NCBI GenBank assembly: GCA_015501595.1
Contig: JADNRX010000008.1
Span: 388,215 to 452,214 of the forward strand
Direction of reading: 5' to 3'
DNA length: 64,000 nucleotides
Source: Hymenopellis radicata
Taxonomy: Eukaryota; Basidiomycota; Agaricomycetes; Agaricales; Physalacriaceae
The translations under genes were made by a program, and so were the position numbers. Positions 1 through 11,476 of the stretch are shown here, one piece after another. The stretch's first letter is position 1. Every line of letters begins with the position of its first letter. A model generated the notes under the pieces. The model saw nothing but the letters and a program-made list of their open reading frames with translations. It did not search any database and had not been told where the DNA came from.

Positions 1-831
1 TCACCCCAGCCAACGAAGCCTTCAATGGCACGGCGGGCCTCTTCATCGACGCAAAGCTCGTGCCAGTTTCTAGTATTGCGTCTGCAGATTTTGCACACGT
101 TGGCTACTCCGGGGAAGGACTCGTAGTCATTTGTAGGAGAGACTGCAGATTCGCGGAAGCAGATGCTGCAAAAGAGGCTTGACTCATGGGTCGGGCAGAC
201 GGCACCAGGGCCTACGAGCGGGCCAAACCAGTAAGCCTGCCTGGCGACTGTGAGGCCTGTCGCTGAGCTGGGATGGGCGATGCGGCAGGGAATACAGGAA
301 CATCTTAGAATATTGCGAAAATGCCTGTACGGAGGTAGACGTAAAGTTCTGTGAGGAAGGAGGATTTGGCGGAGGAGTTATTGGAAGGTTGCTGAATAAC
401 AGCGTGGTGGGCGAGGGTATCTAATGGGTCGAGGGAACCGACGGCGTGCTGCCAGAATTGATGTGATTCAACTGCAAGATGATCGGGATCAGCGGAAATA
501 TAATGAAAGATAAAGGAGAAAGGAGAAATGACGACAACTTACGCGCAGACTTCCAGCCAATGCAGACACCCATTATTCGTTCCATTTCACAAGAATCTCG
601 CAGTGCAAACAGCACAATCCGCGACTGCCACGGCAGTGTCGCCGTCGACTGATTCAGGTTGCTCGTGTTCGACAGGATCAGGCTCAGTGTTGCAATATAT
701 CTTTGGTCAATGTCAGTGACCAGTTGGACGAGGCAGACAGCGACGACGACGTACTGCAGCAACTCTGCCGGCAACAGCGACCAACCCCGCTCCAGCGTCG
801 ATATTTTGCCCTTATAGGCCGAGATCGACAT
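1..831 (-). CDS. Cys-rich hypothetical protein, 3' end outside window
   Basis: The first exon starts at ATG 831. It gives a hydrophobic N-terminus with WSLLPAELLQ (residues 17-26) and LRDSCEMERIMGVCIGW (77-93), then an intron beginning near 540. A later exon, from about 330 down to base 1, reads FRNILRCSCIPCRIAHP, then WFGPLVGPGAVCP, then CSICF and CKICRR. These repeated CxxC pairs suggest a zinc-binding module. The N-terminal phrase resembles the leucine-rich openings of many basidiomycete F-box-like or Cys-rich orphan proteins, but I see no firm F-box. The protein continues past the left edge, so length and function stay open. The reading is coherent across both exons, so I trust the gene but not a function. 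Confidence 0.6.
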
Positions 832-2104
832 GGCCTCTGATTACTCGTCGTTCCAGGGTGTCGTGGTCGTATTGTGGCACTGTAGTGAACAGTGTGTCAA
901 AGGATGACGCCAATAGACTAGAGTGAACCTGAACAAGGCAATCAGCATGCTGCTTGGGTCAGAGAAGCGAGGAAGTGGAAGACTGTAGTCGGAGCACCGT
1001 CAGCCGCCGTCGCGTACGCAAACGCGTTCGTTGCCGCTCGTCGTTGGGCCCATTGTCGTCGACTGCGTCCAGCTCATTTCCATCGTACGATGGACGATGC
1101 ATTGACCATCCGGCCATCTTTTGTTGATAATGGTGGCGCCTAATGTGTGAAAATCGCCGGCAGCGAGACAAAGGGCTTGGTCAACGCGGCGGACGACGGC
1201 GACGAGGCGGAAGACGAGGGCGACAGTGTATATCTGGGGCAGATTGGAGAGGGCTCACGCACCTGTGGGGTCGGATGAACGACTCGCTGTGAATGTTGTC
1301 AGTGATGGCGAATGCGATGCAAATTTCGATCTCCGACAGCCCCTTGCCAAAAATGGAAAATGGACAAACGAAGCGACCCTGAGTTCTACAGCTGCCCGCT
1401 GCAGTTATTGAAGGACACCGTATTTTAAACCATCTGATGTATTTCTCTTAACTCGCAGGATCCAAGTACTCTTTATTTACTCAAAATCAATCAACCGGAA
1501 CACCTGAGAAGCCGTATTGAGGGGGTAACGAAGTCGACGTCAACTGAGCTGACTCCTCGTTCAAGACGGGTATCCCGCTCAATCACAGGCAACGCCTTCG
1601 AAAGGGGAGTACCGAAATCATATGTATGGCGAACGCAAGTTATTCAATTTTGGAGACTATCCATCTTCGAGCCTAATCTACTGGCTGAACAATTTGCGCT
1701 TTGCGAGTCGAGATGTCCCAATGGCCAAACGCACGTGTGATCGACAGCCAAAATACGGCTTTCTTTCACGCTTCGACGATCTCGAATCAAGGTACTCTCT
1801 GAAATTCCATGCGTCAACGACAGTGCGACTTCTGTGACATTCTGGTCTCTAGATCTTCCTTCTGCGTTCTGATGAGCACACTGAAGAACAGCCCTTGTCT
1901 TCCTCCTCGAATTTCCGTTAATTCGCCTGAGAAGACTTACGTCTCGGATATTATATTTACGACGCTCACATGCCCTCGAAGTGCCATGAGCGCACCGGTC
2001 CGAAGCGTCCAACGCGCTCACGAGCACCTTCAGAGACACATTTAACAAGTCTCATGCAGTTTTCTGGAGCCTTTTCATGCCACGAAATTTTTTACCTGGT
2101 AAAT
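832..2104. other. Intergenic, no recognisable gene
   Basis: About 1.27 kb between two gene starts that face apart. Small open frames exist on both strands (for example an Arg-rich one on the minus strand at 959-1171). None carries a recognisable motif or a convincing exon chain. It probably holds the promoters of the flanking genes. Confidence 0.4.
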
Positions 2105-5100
2105 ATGCTTTTTCTGGCCTTGCAGATTGTCTTCCTGCTCCTCGGCGTGGTGTCCGCCAACTCGACTGGCCTCACAGACGATGTAACGTGGGACTCGCAC
2201 TCACTCTTGATCTTTGGGCAGCGCACCTTCATCTTGTCCGCCGAAATCCACCCATCGAGGATCCCCGGAAGCTCCGACATTTGGACCGACATCTTTCAGA
2301 AGGTGAAAGCAAACGGCTTTAACACGGTGTCGTTCTACACTAGCTGGGCGCTACATTATCCTACACCAGACACCAATGGCGGAGAAGGAGACTTTCAGCA
2401 GGGTACATACCGCGATATTCAGAGTTTCATCGACAAGTGCAAGGAGGCTGGTTTATGGATGATTGCAAGGTATCTACGCGCCAACAGTTCCTTCTTAGGC
2501 AGTGCTCTAACATCTGTGGTAGACCTGGACCTTATATCAGTTCGTGACGCCTCTTTTTGACGTCGCGAACGCTGACTTGATGCAGATGGTGAAACTACGG
2601 GCGGAGGTCATCCCGGTTGGGTGGGAAACATAGCGGGTCCGCTTAGGACGAACAATCCCAACTATACAGAAGGCACGTACATCACGAATAAGACGCATAT
2701 ATGCGCTGAAAACTTCCATTCAGCTTGGACGCCATACATGACTCGCATTACCAAGTTGATTGCGGAGAACCAGATTACAAACGGCGGTCCCAGTAAGTTG
2801 TGCAAAGCGAATCGTGTCGTCCTGCAGTCTAACCCTGGCCCAGTCATCCTCGTTCAGGCCGAGAATGAATACAGTGAAAGCACTAATAACAATATTTATA
2901 TGCAAGCAATCATCGACCTTTATCGTGCCAACGGTGTTGTCGTCCGTAGGTGATCATTCTTACGGAAACGACTCTGGACATTGAAAGTCATCCTGCAGCT
3001 ATCACCCACAATGACCAGCACGCTGGCCAAGCTGGGTTCGTACTTGGACTCAGTCATCTGCCTCGTCTGAATAGATGCCTTCTTCAAGCAACTTCTCGCC
3101 TGATCGCCCTGGCCTAGGACGCGTCAACATTTATTGGCAAGTAGCCGTGGTTGATGAGACACCTTGTTCTTACCGTGTTTAGTGGCGATTCGTATCCCCA
3201 AGGCGCTAACAACTGGGCTCAGGTCCAGTCTATTTATTACTCTGCGCATCAAGCGGTGGCGCCGAGCAATCCGCTCTGTCTAGCTGAGGTTATCCGTCTC
3301 TTCTGTCACTCTTATAGGGGTTTGTTGATTAATGTTATCTGCTACAGTTTGGCGGTGGGTTCCTGCTTCAGTGGGGTTCTGTTTCGCCTCGAGGAGGAAC
3401 GGGGTACGAGAAGTACTGTGCGTGCATGTCTTCGGAGCACTTGTGGTTGCTCATTATTATACTAGCCAATTTTGGAGGTCTTACGGATGCAACGTTTGGT
3501 ACGGAATACTGCCTATCCTCTTCTCGATCCATCTAATACACAAGTCACAGAGGAAGTATTCTACAAGGAAAACTAGTACGTATGGGTGCTTCCACTCGTC
3601 GTGCTTTCGCTCATGGTGTCGCTCTTCGCGTAGTGCTCAAACCACGACCATCTTCAGTCAGCGGGTAGTTTCGTTGCCCTTTGTGAGACTGACGCTCAGA
3701 CAGACGTTTATATGCTCTTCGGCGGAACTAATTGGGGTCAGACCGCGGCACCTGTACGTTGCGGGTCGCATTCACATCGTCCGTAAGCTGAAGTTTTGGC
3801 CTCCAGGTGTCCTACAGCTCATACGACTACGGCGGAGGTGATTCTGGTCCTACATCTTCGAATTGCGACTGAACATCATTCCAGGCATCAATGAGAACCG
3901 CATCGCCAATACCAAAATGAATGAAATGCGATTACAAGGTGGGCATCTGTTACTGGCCTTACTGTTCCCGCATAATTCACTCACATTGCATAAGGTCTTT
4001 TCCTACGCGTTTCCCGTGATCTTCTTGGGTCGAACCTTTTGGCAAATGGTACAAACTATACGACTTCGCCATTAATTCACACTGCGGAGCTACGGAACCC
4101 CGATACTGATGCTGCGTTCTACTTCATCCGCCACGACGCGTCAACGTCCGTCCTACTTCTCTCCGGCTGAAGTAAAATTCATGTTTGGATTATTTTAGGT
4201 CATTGGATTTGACAACGACGCAGTTGAACGTCACAACATCCCAGGGTTTCAAGCTCATTCCGCAGAGCGGCGACCTCACTTTCGATGGGAGACAGAGCAA
4301 AATCATCGTCACGGATTATGTTTTCGGGATCAGCGACACTAGGATTCTGTACTCTACCGCTGAGTGAGTCCCAATCTTGTACAGGCGGCAAATTCAGTAA
4401 CATGTGTATCTGTAGAATCATGACATGGACTACGTATGTTCGTTCATTCTTGTTTTTAGATCCAACGTTTGAGATGTTGCAGCATCGATGATGCCGACTA
4501 CCTTATCCTCTACGCTCCAGAGGGGCAAACTGGGGAAACAGCTTTCGTCTTTGATTCGGAACCTGATGTCGATGCTGGGGATACCGTAACAAGCGACTTC
4601 GCAGATGGGATCCTGACTCTGAATTACACACTCCAAGGATCGCAGTTCGTGCGTATCAACGACATTACCGTCATTCTCTTGGACAAAGCGACTGCTTATC
4701 AATGGCACGCTCCTCTCATTCGCGGTGAAGGGATCTTTGGAGACTTCTTTTCTGTAGGAAGTAACGAAACGTTTGTATCCTATCCACGAAGTTCCCCTCC
4801 CAACTCATCCTGATGCAACCTACATAGGGTCCTCGTCAGTGGTCCATACCTCATACGTACAGCGTTCTTGGATGGACAGACTCTGTCGTTGGTATGCATG
4901 CTTATCTTGGTGCTTTTACTCTTCCAACGCTCAATGACAGACCGGAGATCTGAACGGAACTACCACTGTTGAATTTATAGCACCGTCCGGAGTCTCTAAG
5001 CTGAGGTGGAACGACCAGGAGGTCTCGACCTCGGCATCAGACAGAGGCTCGTATGTGGCGACCATTAATGGCGCAAGTATACGCATTCCTTTGCCATCAC

Positions 5101-6607
5101 TTACCGAACTCAAGTGGAAGGCTTCGAGCAGGTAAGGCGGCGACCGTTTGAACCCGATCATGTTTTGATCAAGTCATATCGTAGTCTGCCAGAGCTGGAC
5201 CTTGATTTCGATGACTCTGATTTTGTTGTGGCTGATCTAACAGAGACCAACGTGAGTCTTCGGGCTTGTCTTATCGTATCTGATGCCTGAGTGATGTTGT
5301 AGTACACCAATCTTCCGCCTCTTTATGGGGACCATGTTTTGAACTCACAACAGTATGGGTAAGGCGCAAATGGCGTGACGAACATCTATCATCGACTCAC
5401 ATGTTTCAGTTTCTACGGAGGAAACCTCATCTATAGAGGGCATTTCAATGCTTCTGGCCAAGAGATCGCCGTAAAACTCGCTGTTCAATACGGCTTTGCC
5501 GGTGGTTATACGGCGTGGTCAAATGGTGTGTTCCTCGGGTCAGGACAGGGAAATTCCACCGTCAGTCTCTCCGACGATTCATGGCCCATTTCGAATGGCA
5601 TGTTGCGTGCTGGTGCAGACAACGTTCTTCTCGTTGTACAAGGTAGGCCTTGTAAGTTCGGAATACAGAAGATTATCACTGACTCGATCTACAGATCATA
5701 CAGGGTACGCATGTAAATCTCAATGGTTCAAATGCCTAACTCTTGTTGGGTTCCACTAGGATCTCTGAAACGAACTGTACGTCCAATCACATCTGTCTTC
5801 ATGTGCTCAACGGCTCACTCCGCTCAAGCCAATGGCGGAAAGGAACCCCGCGGAATACGAGGATACGCTCTTGAAGGTGGCAATGCCACGATAACTTGGC
5901 GCCTGCAAGGAAATCAAGGAGGCGCAGCGAAAGCCCAGATACGTGGCGAGGATACTTGAACGAAGGTGGTTTATATGCCGAGCGAATTGGTGCCCACCTT
6001 CCTGGGTATCCCGACGGCAGCTGGTCGGACGCTTCGCCTCTTGATGGTATTAAGAGTGCTGGTATCAACTTCTATCGGACGACATTCAATTTAGTGCGTC
6101 GCCTAGTCCTTCGAGGAGGCGATGACCGCTCATGAGCCCACTCTAGGCGGTTCCTGATGGCGTTGATTTCCCAGTTCGATTGTCGATCACTCCAAGTGAT
6201 ATCACGTCCAACTTTAGAGTACAAATCTATCTCAATGGATGGCAAGTTGGGAAATACATCAACAACATCGGGTCTGTCCACGTCTATTCATTCAACGGCG
6301 TCCACGCTGATGATGCTTCAGACCTCAAACGGTTTTCGTACTTCCCGCTAGGCATGGGCTTGTTTCTGAAGAGCTACTCGACGTTCACTAACCGTCGGTA
6401 TCTTACAGCATATTGCGAAAATCGTCTTTGAACACCCTCGCGTTGTCGTTGTGGTCCCTGGACGGCTCGGGCGCGACAATCGCAGGGCTCGAACTGGTAT
6501 CGGATGGTTTATTCTCGTCGTCGCTTTCGTTTGAGGATTACAGCGTCCCAGATTATGATCAGCAGAAGGGACTACGGCCAGCAGGCAAGTACGTTGATCT
6601 GCTGTAA
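2105..6607 (+). CDS. GH35 beta-galactosidase, reading frame interrupted
   Basis: Secreted glycoside hydrolase family 35 enzyme that releases terminal galactose from polysaccharides. Start 2105 gives a signal peptide ([18 protein letters not shown]). The exons then follow the family order: [24 protein letters not shown], a GGHPGW block, ILVQAENEY (acid/base Glu of the ENE motif, about 2855), [22 protein letters not shown] (nucleophile Glu, about 3290-3350), [10 protein letters not shown] (about 3715), and C-terminal beta-sandwich domains with [11 protein letters not shown] (about 6220). At least ten introns are needed. The frame does not close cleanly near 3035-3075 and 3570-3690, or at about 5915-5930, where NQGG and [12 protein letters not shown] lie in different frames. 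It is either a young pseudogene or a gene with consensus indels; both catalytic Glu are present. Confidence 0.82.
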
Positions 6608-8244
6608 TCCTTACAATGTACTACGAATGAACGTTCTATTTCGCGACAATCGGAGCAACGCAAGTCCTTGGTGGAAATGGTACGTACTCGCGGTGATCTT
6701 ATGATTTTGAAAACGATCCAGAGCGTTGGATGTGTGCCATCGCGACACTTTACTCGGGAGCTCCACGTTTACACAACCGTTTTTCGCTGCCAGGAGAGGA
6801 CATCTTTCGAACCATTTGAATGGGGAGATCAATGGGCAATGCCATATCAGCCTCCGCATTCAAACCATCCATCGCGATGTATGTGGTGTCATCTTGAGAG
6901 CCCGAGCGAGACTTCAGTCTACTGCCAGCCACTCAAGCCATTCATAACTCACCGCAGTGCGATTCGGCGAGCTGACACCTCACCATTGTTCGTATTGCGA
7001 CGCCAGGTTGAGGAAGGAGGGGCAGTGAAACAATAGGGCATCTTGAGTGTCATATATGCTCGCCATGTATGTGGAACGCTTTGCGAGCCCACTAGCTGTG
7101 ATGGGCATGCCTTGGGCGCGAGGCGGATTAGACAGCATTACTAGGTATATTGCAGTTGACAGTGGTAAAGATGCCGTCTCGCCATCCGTAAGATGTGTAT
7201 TCATGCCATGGATCTTTCCAAGGGACTTACACGAGGCAGCTGCGTGCCAGTCGAAACATGCAGTGGACGGGGACAAGTGTCCAAGGAATGATAGATTCGT
7301 GGCGGGATGCGCCGTGATAATAACAAGCCAAGTTATCTGATGTATCCCAAGGACGCCGAAAGATGGATATGGAGGCTGAGCACTGAGTTTTCACTTGAGC
7401 GGATGAACGGACGAAACACGAGGCATGGTGCTGGTTACTATAATCGCGCATCAACAAAACGAGAGACGGGGACAGGGTCAGCAAGGCGGTGTCTAGCCAT
7501 CAGCAAATGGCCCGAACCAGGGAAGGGCGTACCTGTGATATCATGCGCAAGCGAAGTGTGGCGCTTTATTTTGCACGTTACATGCGGGCCCGGGATTATC
7601 CAGAGAGAAAGCGGCCTGTCGGTCTCTGTCTACTAGAAACGCTGCGATCTGTCCGTCGCGATAACAACGCCAATGTCAAAAGCCATGGTCGTGCGGACGA
7701 AGTGGTCCACGGAAGTCACTGTAAATCTTCCGAGATTCATCTGAGGTTCTGAAGCCGAGATTCGTTCGGTTGGTCGAACACATGTTGTCTGGAAAGGTCG
7801 TGCCGCAGTCTTTGAAGGTGCTGTTTACATCGCCAACGATAAATCACAAGCGCAAAATAGTACAATATTTCTGTCATAACACGATAACGGTAGGTGTGTA
7901 GTAGTAAGTAGGAGGGAATTATAATGCAACGGTATATGGAAGAAAACAATGACTAGCAATCCGACAACAGCATACAATGACAGCAGAGAAGCATACACAA
8001 GAAAGGAAATAAAACGGGAAGTCGTAACCACAATTAGATTCGACCACTAAACCTCGGTGAGAGAGGGCTCGAGGGATGAGGAGAATGGTTCCTGGAGCCG
8101 GGACGCGAGCCTGCGTGAGAGGTGAGCATTATGGGTAGAGGTTTGATTGTGGCGTTACTAACTGAACGCCTCGCGAGGCAAGGAGGTGGGTTTGCGCTTG
8201 GGAGATCGGATGGAGGGACGAGCGCGGACAGGACCTGTATGTTA
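6608..8244. other. Intergenic, no recognisable gene
   Basis: About 1.6 kb after the GH35 gene. Open frames of 80-122 codons occur on both strands (for example 6980-7276 minus and 7307-7636 plus). Their translations show no family motif, and they overlap each other. I see no tRNA or clear repeat. A degraded gene is possible. Confidence 0.35.
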
Positions 8245-8613
8245 TTAGACAGGTGACGGAATCGAGCTTGAAGGCGACACACTAAAGAGCATACAGGAAG
8301 GCCACGTCTTCTCCTTGTCCTCCGAGTCTACGAAGCTGCCGAAGAGAAGATTCTCCTTGTTCGCATTCTCCTTCTCGACATCTGTCCAGGTAGGAGCAGG
8401 GCTCGAGTTGGTACTGCTGGGAGCCTTGTCAAGAGGAGGTGGCGCCGCGTGTAGAAGGTAGAGCTGTAGAGGCAAGGCATCTGGGTTGACGAATTCTGGT
8501 GAGGCCAATACAGACGGTGGCGCTGGTGACGGCGGCGCGGAGATAGTGAATCTGCCTTCGAAGAAGATCAGGTCTAGTTCAAGCTCGGCGAGTGTTGTGA
8601 TGTGGGAATCCAT
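8245..8613 (-). CDS. Small hypothetical Pro/Ser-rich protein (122 aa)
   Basis: A single-exon frame with an acidic, hydrophobic start (ELELDLIFFEGRF, residues 10-22), a Pro/Ala/Ser-rich middle and an ENANKENLLFGSFVD block near residues 82-96. No signal peptide, membrane span or known domain is visible. About 100 bp upstream on the same strand is a TATA-like ATATAAGG (near 8715-8722), which supports a real transcription unit. A further exon downstream (8034-8282, other frame) cannot be excluded. Function unknown. Confidence 0.5.
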   Translation of the reverse strand: MDSHITTLAELELDLIFFEGRFTISAPPSPAPPSVLASPEFVNPDALPLQLYLLHAAPPPLDKAPSSTNSSPAPTWTDVEKENANKENLLFGSFVDSEDKEKTWPSCMLFSVSPSSSIPSPV

Positions 8614-9464
8614 TTCTGAAGGTTGGTGTTGATGTAGATGAAGGTAGGAAACAGCTTCCTTTGTTGTGATTTAAACGAGCGCGTTGCGGAGTTTGAATCG
8701 CGACCCTGCGAACCTTATATGGTTTCCAAAGGAACACCTCCGAGCTAGATGGTGCTAGATCCGGAAGGAACAAGTAAGATCATGATCGTCTCAAAAATGC
8801 AGCAGCATTCCTCATTGAAATGGAATTTAAATGTGCATTCCGCCAAATCAAAACGAATCCCTATGAACCGGAGAACAAAAGAACAAAAGAGAGATCACCG
8901 GAGAGTGATGAGGACAAGGGTTCCCGTAAACAAAAAGACCTGGGGCTCGGTGATACATATATGACAATTGAGCCAAGTGTTGAGGCTCGTAGCCAGGGAA
9001 CGCAAAGACCTATGGCTGGAACGATGGCCCATAGAGCAGCCTTGATTCACAACTAATTGGATCTATATCTAGAGTCGAGACTCATGTGACATGATCAGTA
9101 CAGGGAAAATTACTACGCCTTTCATTGCCCTTGGCCTCCTCAGGCAGCACATAAACAACAGGAACCCAATTCTAACTGGAATACCATGGGCGACCATGTG
9201 GAAGAGGTCAAATCGAGAGCCAGACGGCAACATCGACAGAAACTTGCAGTTATTGCGCCACATCACGTGATCAAAGGCATGTGCCGGTAACGAAACCGTT
9301 TATGGTGGCGCAGTAAACCCTTAGTTTTGATACACTTGAGTTTTGGACCGGTAAGTTACCGTTAGTAATGGTTTGAAAACTACTACGCACCCTACCAGTG
9401 CACCATGCTAAGTTCTAACATTGCCCACTCCCCAGGGTGGAAAAAGTCTGACAACAATCTCCAT
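8614..9464. other. Intergenic with a 15-base repeat motif
   Basis: About 850 bp between the small protein gene and tRNA-Val. No gene is recognisable. It contains one exact copy of the motif GGTGGCGCAGTAAAC at 9304-9318, listed separately. Confidence 0.4.
9304..9318 (+). repeat. GGTGGCGCAGTAAAC motif, copy 1
   Basis: Exact 15-base match to the two motifs that bound the 52640-53083 element. It lies 146 nt from the 3' end of tRNA-Val copy 1 and points opposite to that tRNA. Confidence 0.7.
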
Positions 9465-9538
9465 TGAGTCGACCCAGGCTCGAACTGAGGACCTTCTGTG
9501 TGTTAGACAGATGCGATAACCAACTACGCCATCGACCC
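9465..9538 (-). tRNA. tRNA-Val (AAC), copy 1
   Basis: On the minus strand the sequence folds as a tRNA with no intron. The acceptor stem pairs 5' GGGTCGA with 3' TCGACTC, followed by A. The T-loop contains GTTCGAGCC. The anticodon loop is CTAACAC between CTGT and ACAG, giving anticodon AAC (Val). It is identical to copies at 33258 and 49571. Confidence 0.95.
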
Positions 9539-9799
9539 ATGCCTCAGGATTCGGCCGTTGCCTTGGCACCAATATGAATCTGCACCTTTCGTCTGCGATA
9601 TTGGAGTATTAGTACTGTTGTTGCGACCCAGGCCATTGTCTTTGAATCGTGCTATTGAGGGACTACTACACGGTCTGAGTCGATCACACTGCAAGGAGCA
9701 TCCAAATTTTTGACATCTTAGAACTTCGCTTCACAAAAATTAGGATGGCATTGTTTCCTCGTCCAACCCTTCTGAGTACTACGTTCCGTTCCATCCAAC

Positions 9800-10102
9800 C
9801 TAGTTGGGGACGCAAACGAGGTTTCCGCAGGTGTTGAGCTGGCAAGCTGCGAACGGCTTCAATGTTCTGTAGAGCTCAGAAAATACCAAACACTTACTGC
9901 CTTGGGACTGTTGGAAGGCACAGTCGTGACCGACGTCGTAGTGGTTGGAGCCGTTGCAGGCATCGACTGTGTCATCGGGATGAGCGTCGTCAAACATTCA
10001 GCGCCACACACACCAGACTTACCGGCATTGTCAGCGACAGCGTTGACGCTCGACAAAGAGAGCGGCGGCGATAGCGAAGAAAACAGAGACTCTGAACATC
10101 AT
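9800..10102 (-). CDS. Small secreted Cys-rich peptide, copy A
   Basis: Three exons with the same layout as copy B at 11043. Exon 1 (ATGATG at 10102) encodes a signal peptide, MMFRVSVFFAIAAAL. Exon 2 reads VDACNGSNHYDVGHDCAFQQ, exon 3 CQLNTCGNLVCVPN then TAG. The mature part has five Cys with spacing C-x11-C-x8-C-x4-C-x4-C. Exon 1 is 80 nt, while exon 2 needs an exon length of 1 mod 3, so the frame is off by one. Shortening the TTT run (plus-strand AAA, 10055-10057) by one base would restore it. A TATA-like GTATAAGAGG lies near 10200 on the minus strand. It diverges from copy B. Function unknown; it is not a hydrophobin, which would need eight Cys. Confidence 0.72.
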
Positions 10103-11042
10103 CTTGGAAGGGTAGTAGTAATGTTGGAGAGGGCGGTTTGGTTTGAGTATTTGTTGCTGGTGTCTGGATGGGACTCTGAAGTCGTTTCATTCGAGTCTTT
10201 CCCTCTTATACGAACTCGCCCCGTCGGATATCCCTCTGTTCCAAGCACCCTCGTTTCATGTCTTGGAGCCAGAATAAATGAAAAAGTCATGCGGTTATCA
10301 CAAGCTGTTGCGAATACTGTTTAGTTCGTTAATTGGGCGCTCGCGGTGGAGAAGTGCTTACGGTATTTCGAACCATTTCGGCGAATGAAACGCGCCAATT
10401 GTGTATATATTTGGTTTTTGGAGGCGGCAGCATCTCATACTTGATGTTGCAGTGGAGAAGAAAAGATTTTGATCTGCCGAGTGGCCACTCCGGAAGCAGC
10501 GAAAGTACGAGTGTTCGAAATCGTCCGTGTAAGCGCCTCATTCAAATTGTGTTTATCAACACCACGGCGTCGAATTCTAGGTCAAAAACCAGCTCAGGAC
10601 GAAAATTGACACGCCGTTTTACGAGTTACGCGTCTTACGACGCGTCAAAGGAAGACGCAATTGATCCATATCATCCCAATATAGTTACGCACTGGAGCGC
10701 ATAACTTTCTGTTCCATCAATATTCTGATTAGTACGCACAAGAAGATTAACGTACCAATGTCATTCTGAAACCGGCGAGGACGGTATGAACTCCACTTTT
10801 CTATGAACATTGCAGTCCAGTGACGAGAAATCCATTCAACGCGACGAGTTCTCCGCGCGGGATGCGCTCCACTGTACTTGAAACGGGGCAACGTTGACCG
10901 GTCCTCTCGTGAAAGCGCACATCTTACCGCCATCGGATTCAGACTGGTGCGTGTTTGCTATAAAAGCCTCGAACTTGGCGTTATGAACCTCAGTTCCAAC
11001 ACACACACACCACATCTACCTCATCGACTTACGCTATCCAAG
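10103..11042. promoter_or_regulatory. Shared upstream region of divergent peptide genes A and B
   Basis: About 940 bp separate the two divergent start codons. No gene is recognisable inside. The right part (about 10735-11042) matches the upstream region of copy C near 62000-62306 in several blocks, so regulatory DNA was duplicated with the gene. Confidence 0.55.
10959..10966 (+). promoter_or_regulatory. TATA box of peptide gene B
   Basis: TATAAAAG in the context GCTATAAAAGCCTCGAACTT, 84 bp before the ATG. Copy C has the near-identical GTATAAAAACCTCGAACTTT 87 bp before its ATG. Confidence 0.7.
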
Positions 11043-11349
11043 ATGATGTTCAAGTTGTCCAACATCTTCATCGCTGCTGCGGCCGCCATGCTCATTTTCA
11101 CCGGCCGAGCCAGTGCTGTCGCTGACAACGATGGTCAGTGTATTCGTGGTCGTCGTTCGTAATTTGGCTTACATGTTTTCATAGTCGACGCCTGCAACGG
11201 CTCTAACGACTACGACGTCGGTCACGACTGCGCCTTCCAGCAGTCCCAAGGAAGTAAGTGTTTGCGCTCCGATACTAAGCTCGCGCTAAATGACGTTCAT
11301 AGCCTGCCAGACCAACTCGTGCGGCGTTCTGATCTGTGTTCCCAACTGA
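11043..11349 (+). CDS. Small secreted Cys-rich peptide, copy B (68 aa)
   Basis: Intact three-exon gene: 11043-11133, 11185-11253 and 11303-11349, with two GT-AG introns of 51 and 49 nt. The predicted 68-residue protein has a signal peptide (MMFKLSNIFIAAAAAMLIFT, cleavage probably after GRASA at residue 26). The mature peptide is about 42 residues with Cys at 34, 46, 55, 60 and 65 and the signatures DACNGSNDYDVGHDC and CQTNSCGVLICVPN. Five Cys is odd, so one may pair between molecules or stay free. I recognise no named family. Its size and secretion signal suggest an extracellular signal or effector-like peptide, but that is inference. Confidence 0.85.
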
Positions 11350-11476
11350 AGAGTCGGATGGAAGAGACGCACTTAATTAACCTGAGAGTTTCCAAATAAA
11401 CTTTGTTGTCGTCCAAATTTGAGTACGATACATGAGGAGGAAGTAAAAACAATACAGCGCACATAGGGCGCCGGCC

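Noticed and set aside
7040..7490. Possible gene on minus strand around 6980-7484
   Set aside because: Frames read for 80-98 codons but cannot be joined through plausible splice sites and show no motif.
11043..11349. Hydrophobin interpretation of the small secreted peptide
   Set aside because: Only five Cys, no paired CC, and too short. Hydrophobins need eight Cys with two CC pairs.
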